From assembly GCA_021851865.1 (NCBI GenBank), contig JAJZBU010000027.1:1-42605 (forward strand): a stretch of 42,605 bases of DNA, written 5' to 3'. Numbering within the stretch: position 1 is the stretch's first letter; each line of letters opens with the position of its first letter. Source of the DNA: Pseudomonadota bacterium. Its GTDB lineage: Bacteria; Pseudomonadota; Gammaproteobacteria; Pseudomonadales; Moraxellaceae. The position numbers were made by a program, and so were the translations under genes. Below are positions 42,016 to 42,605 of the stretch, in pieces. Under the pieces are notes generated by a model, which did no database searches, had not been told where the DNA came from, and saw nothing but the letters and a program-made list of their open reading frames with translations.

Positions 42016-42341
42016 GGGCCTCTAGCTCATGCTTGGTTAGAGCAGCGGACTTGAAGTCGCCACGCCTAAGGCCCCTGCGGGTACGGCATGGCGAGATTGG
42101 GTTGCCCCTGGGTAAGTTGACTCTGCCCTCGGGTAGAACTGCTCAAAGTCGGGGAAACCTCTGCCGTCATGGCGTGGCAATCCCGAGCGAAGCTCTCCTT
42201 GCGAGAGAACGTGTAGAGACTGTACGGGCAGGTCGTAAAGACAAGAGACAGTCCAGACCCCAAACCCGAAAGGGGTGGTGAAAGCCATAGTGGGTAAGCA
42301 TAATCCGTTGGTGCCGGGTTCGACTCCCGGGGGGCCCACCA
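42016..42341 (+). tRNA. tRNA-Ile (anticodon CAT, tRNA-Ile2) interrupted by a group I intron
   Basis: Exon 1 (42016-42051) is GGGCCTC, the D arm GCTC/GAGC, and anticodon-stem strand GCGGA followed by CT. Exon 2 (42299-42341) begins CATAATCCGT and ends with T arm CCGGG/CCCGG, acceptor strand GGGGCCC, A and CCA. Joining the exons gives a normal 79-base tRNA with loop CTCATAA, anticodon CAT. Base pairs C4-G69 and C5-G68 and the overall sequence resemble tRNA-Ile2, whose C34 is changed to lysidine by TilS, more than initiator or elongator tRNA-Met. The only junction that leaves a 7-base loop and an intron ending in G is after T51 / before C42299. Confidence 0.9.
42052..42298 (+). ncRNA. Group I self-splicing intron in tRNA-Ile(CAT), ORF-less
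   Basis: The 247-nt insert carries a group I core. P3 is CTGCTC (42139-42144) with GGGCAG (42226-42231). P4 is TCGGG (42149-42153) with CCCGA (42182-42186). P7 is GACTGT (42218-42223) with ACAGTC (42248-42253). P8 is GTC/GAC around GTAAA (42232-42242), and P9 is ACCCC/GGGGT. GTGTAGAGACT (42211-42221), GGCAATCCCGAGC and CAGTCCAG closely match the Azoarcus tRNA-Ile intron as I recall it, so subgroup IC3 is likely. P2 is probably CGCCA/TGGCG (42059 and 42089). The intron ends in G. The guide pairing is GTC (42056-42058) with exon GAC. The base opposite the splice-site T51 is then A42055, not the usual G. Confidence 0.88.
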
Positions 42342-42376
42342 ATCCTGAAAGGTAGGATACTTCTCCGGCCTTTTTT
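42342..42376 (+). terminator. Possible terminator after tRNA-Ile
   Basis: ATCCT (42342-42346) can pair with AGGAT (42354-42358), and a T6 run is at 42371-42376 after CCGGCC. The hairpin and the T-run are not adjacent, so this is weak. Confidence 0.3.
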
Positions 42377-42388
42377 ATTGCCTGCTAA

Positions 42389-42605
42389 ACGCCAGATTGA
42401 GTTATTGTCAATTCTGGTGTATGGGTGTCTGAGCGGCTGAGCCATCAGGCGGCGAGTTCCTGTTGAGGCGGTGGATTGTCCAGCACCGCGTCTCCATCCT
42501 TGAAGGGAACGCCCTTCAGCAGCAATTCAATCCGGTCTGCGCCCTTGATGCGACGCCACGATTTCTCGGCCTCCTCGATGAGCTTGAAGGCCAGCCCCAG
42601 GAAGG
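42389..42605 (-). mobile_element. End of an IS256/Mutator-type insertion sequence, continues beyond window
   Basis: Between the tRNA and the transposase stop is CCAGATTGA (42392-42400) facing TCAATTCTGG (42408-42417), an imperfect inverted pair that probably lies in or near the element's terminal repeat. The outer boundary and target duplication cannot be fixed without the other end. The element sits just downstream of a tRNA gene. Confidence 0.5.
42445..42605 (-). CDS. IS256-family (Mutator) transposase, C-terminal fragment
   Basis: The minus strand is open from the window edge to TGA at 42447-42445, 53 residues. It contains LAFKLIEEAEKSWRRIKGAD and LLLKGVPFKDG, the conserved C-terminal pattern of Mutator/IS256 transposases (Y/FKL-x-E-AEK-x-WRR-x-x-G ... 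GV-x-F-x-DG), then a Pro/Gln tail (NPPPQQELAA). The DDE catalytic core lies outside the window. Intactness cannot be judged. Confidence 0.75.
   Translation of the reverse strand, partial: FLGLAFKLIEEAEKSWRRIKGADRIELLLKGVPFKDGDAVLDNPPPQQELAA

Noticed and set aside
42101-42136. Homing endonuclease gene inside the group I intron
   Set aside because: The intron is only 247 nt, and open frames across it merely read through the tRNA and ribozyme core; no LAGLIDADG, GIY-YIG or HNH motif.

Overview
The window reads as chromosomal DNA of a GC-rich gammaproteobacterium, most like the Pseudomonadales. The neighbourhood fimL-nudC / dnaQ-rnhA-methyltransferase / gloB-mltD has the same neighbours as I recall around fimL in Pseudomonas aeruginosa, and the tsaD <-> rpsU-yqeY-dnaG-rpoD block is a typical proteobacterial macromolecular-synthesis locus. 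No species can be named from sequence reading alone. Most of the window is core genome. It is bounded by mobile DNA: the 3' end of a tnpB gene at the left edge and the 3' end of an IS256/Mutator-type transposase at the right edge.

Left part (1-7.5 kb): a tnpB tail stops one base from nudC. The fimL-nudC operon (minus) follows, then dnaQ, rnhA and a SAM methyltransferase (minus), diverging from gloB and mltD (plus). Next are a membrane chemoreceptor fused to a bacteriohemerythrin domain (7.5-9.1 kb) and a four-lipoprotein cluster (9.2-12.8 kb) containing a COG3014-type protein, YcfL and LpoB, the outer-membrane activator of PBP1B. A hairpin-rich 330-bp stretch resembling the ends of an IS200/IS605-type element interrupts that cluster. 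mltD and the lipoprotein operon share an identical 12-bp sequence over their predicted -10 boxes.

Middle part (12.8-24.6 kb, mostly minus): glpD, a stand-alone DUF4062 (TIR-like) protein with its own promoter, murI, tRNA-Gly, an acyltransferase/SDR pair (plus), sspB, the cytochrome bc1 operon petABC, rplM-rpsI-tRNA-Gln, an Hsp20 with a sigma-32-like promoter, and two tandem START-domain paralogues. Several promoters and intrinsic terminators are clear here.

Right part (24.6-42.6 kb): a 700-residue TRAP-type permease without an adjacent binding protein, preceded by a perfect 16-bp inverted repeat; a small membrane protein; and a minus-strand operon tsaD-mdtA-mdtB-mdtC-outer-membrane factor in which every gene abuts or overlaps the next. 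Divergent from it is rpsU-yqeY-dnaG-rpoD. Immediately after rpoD is a tRNA-Ile(CAU) gene split in its anticodon loop by a 247-nt group I intron whose P3, P4, P7, P8 and P9 pairings can be traced by eye. That intron is the most striking feature. The tnpB tail, the hairpin-rich remnant, the DUF4062 protein and the hemerythrin chemoreceptor are the other features most worth following up. I did not find a clearly new multi-gene system.
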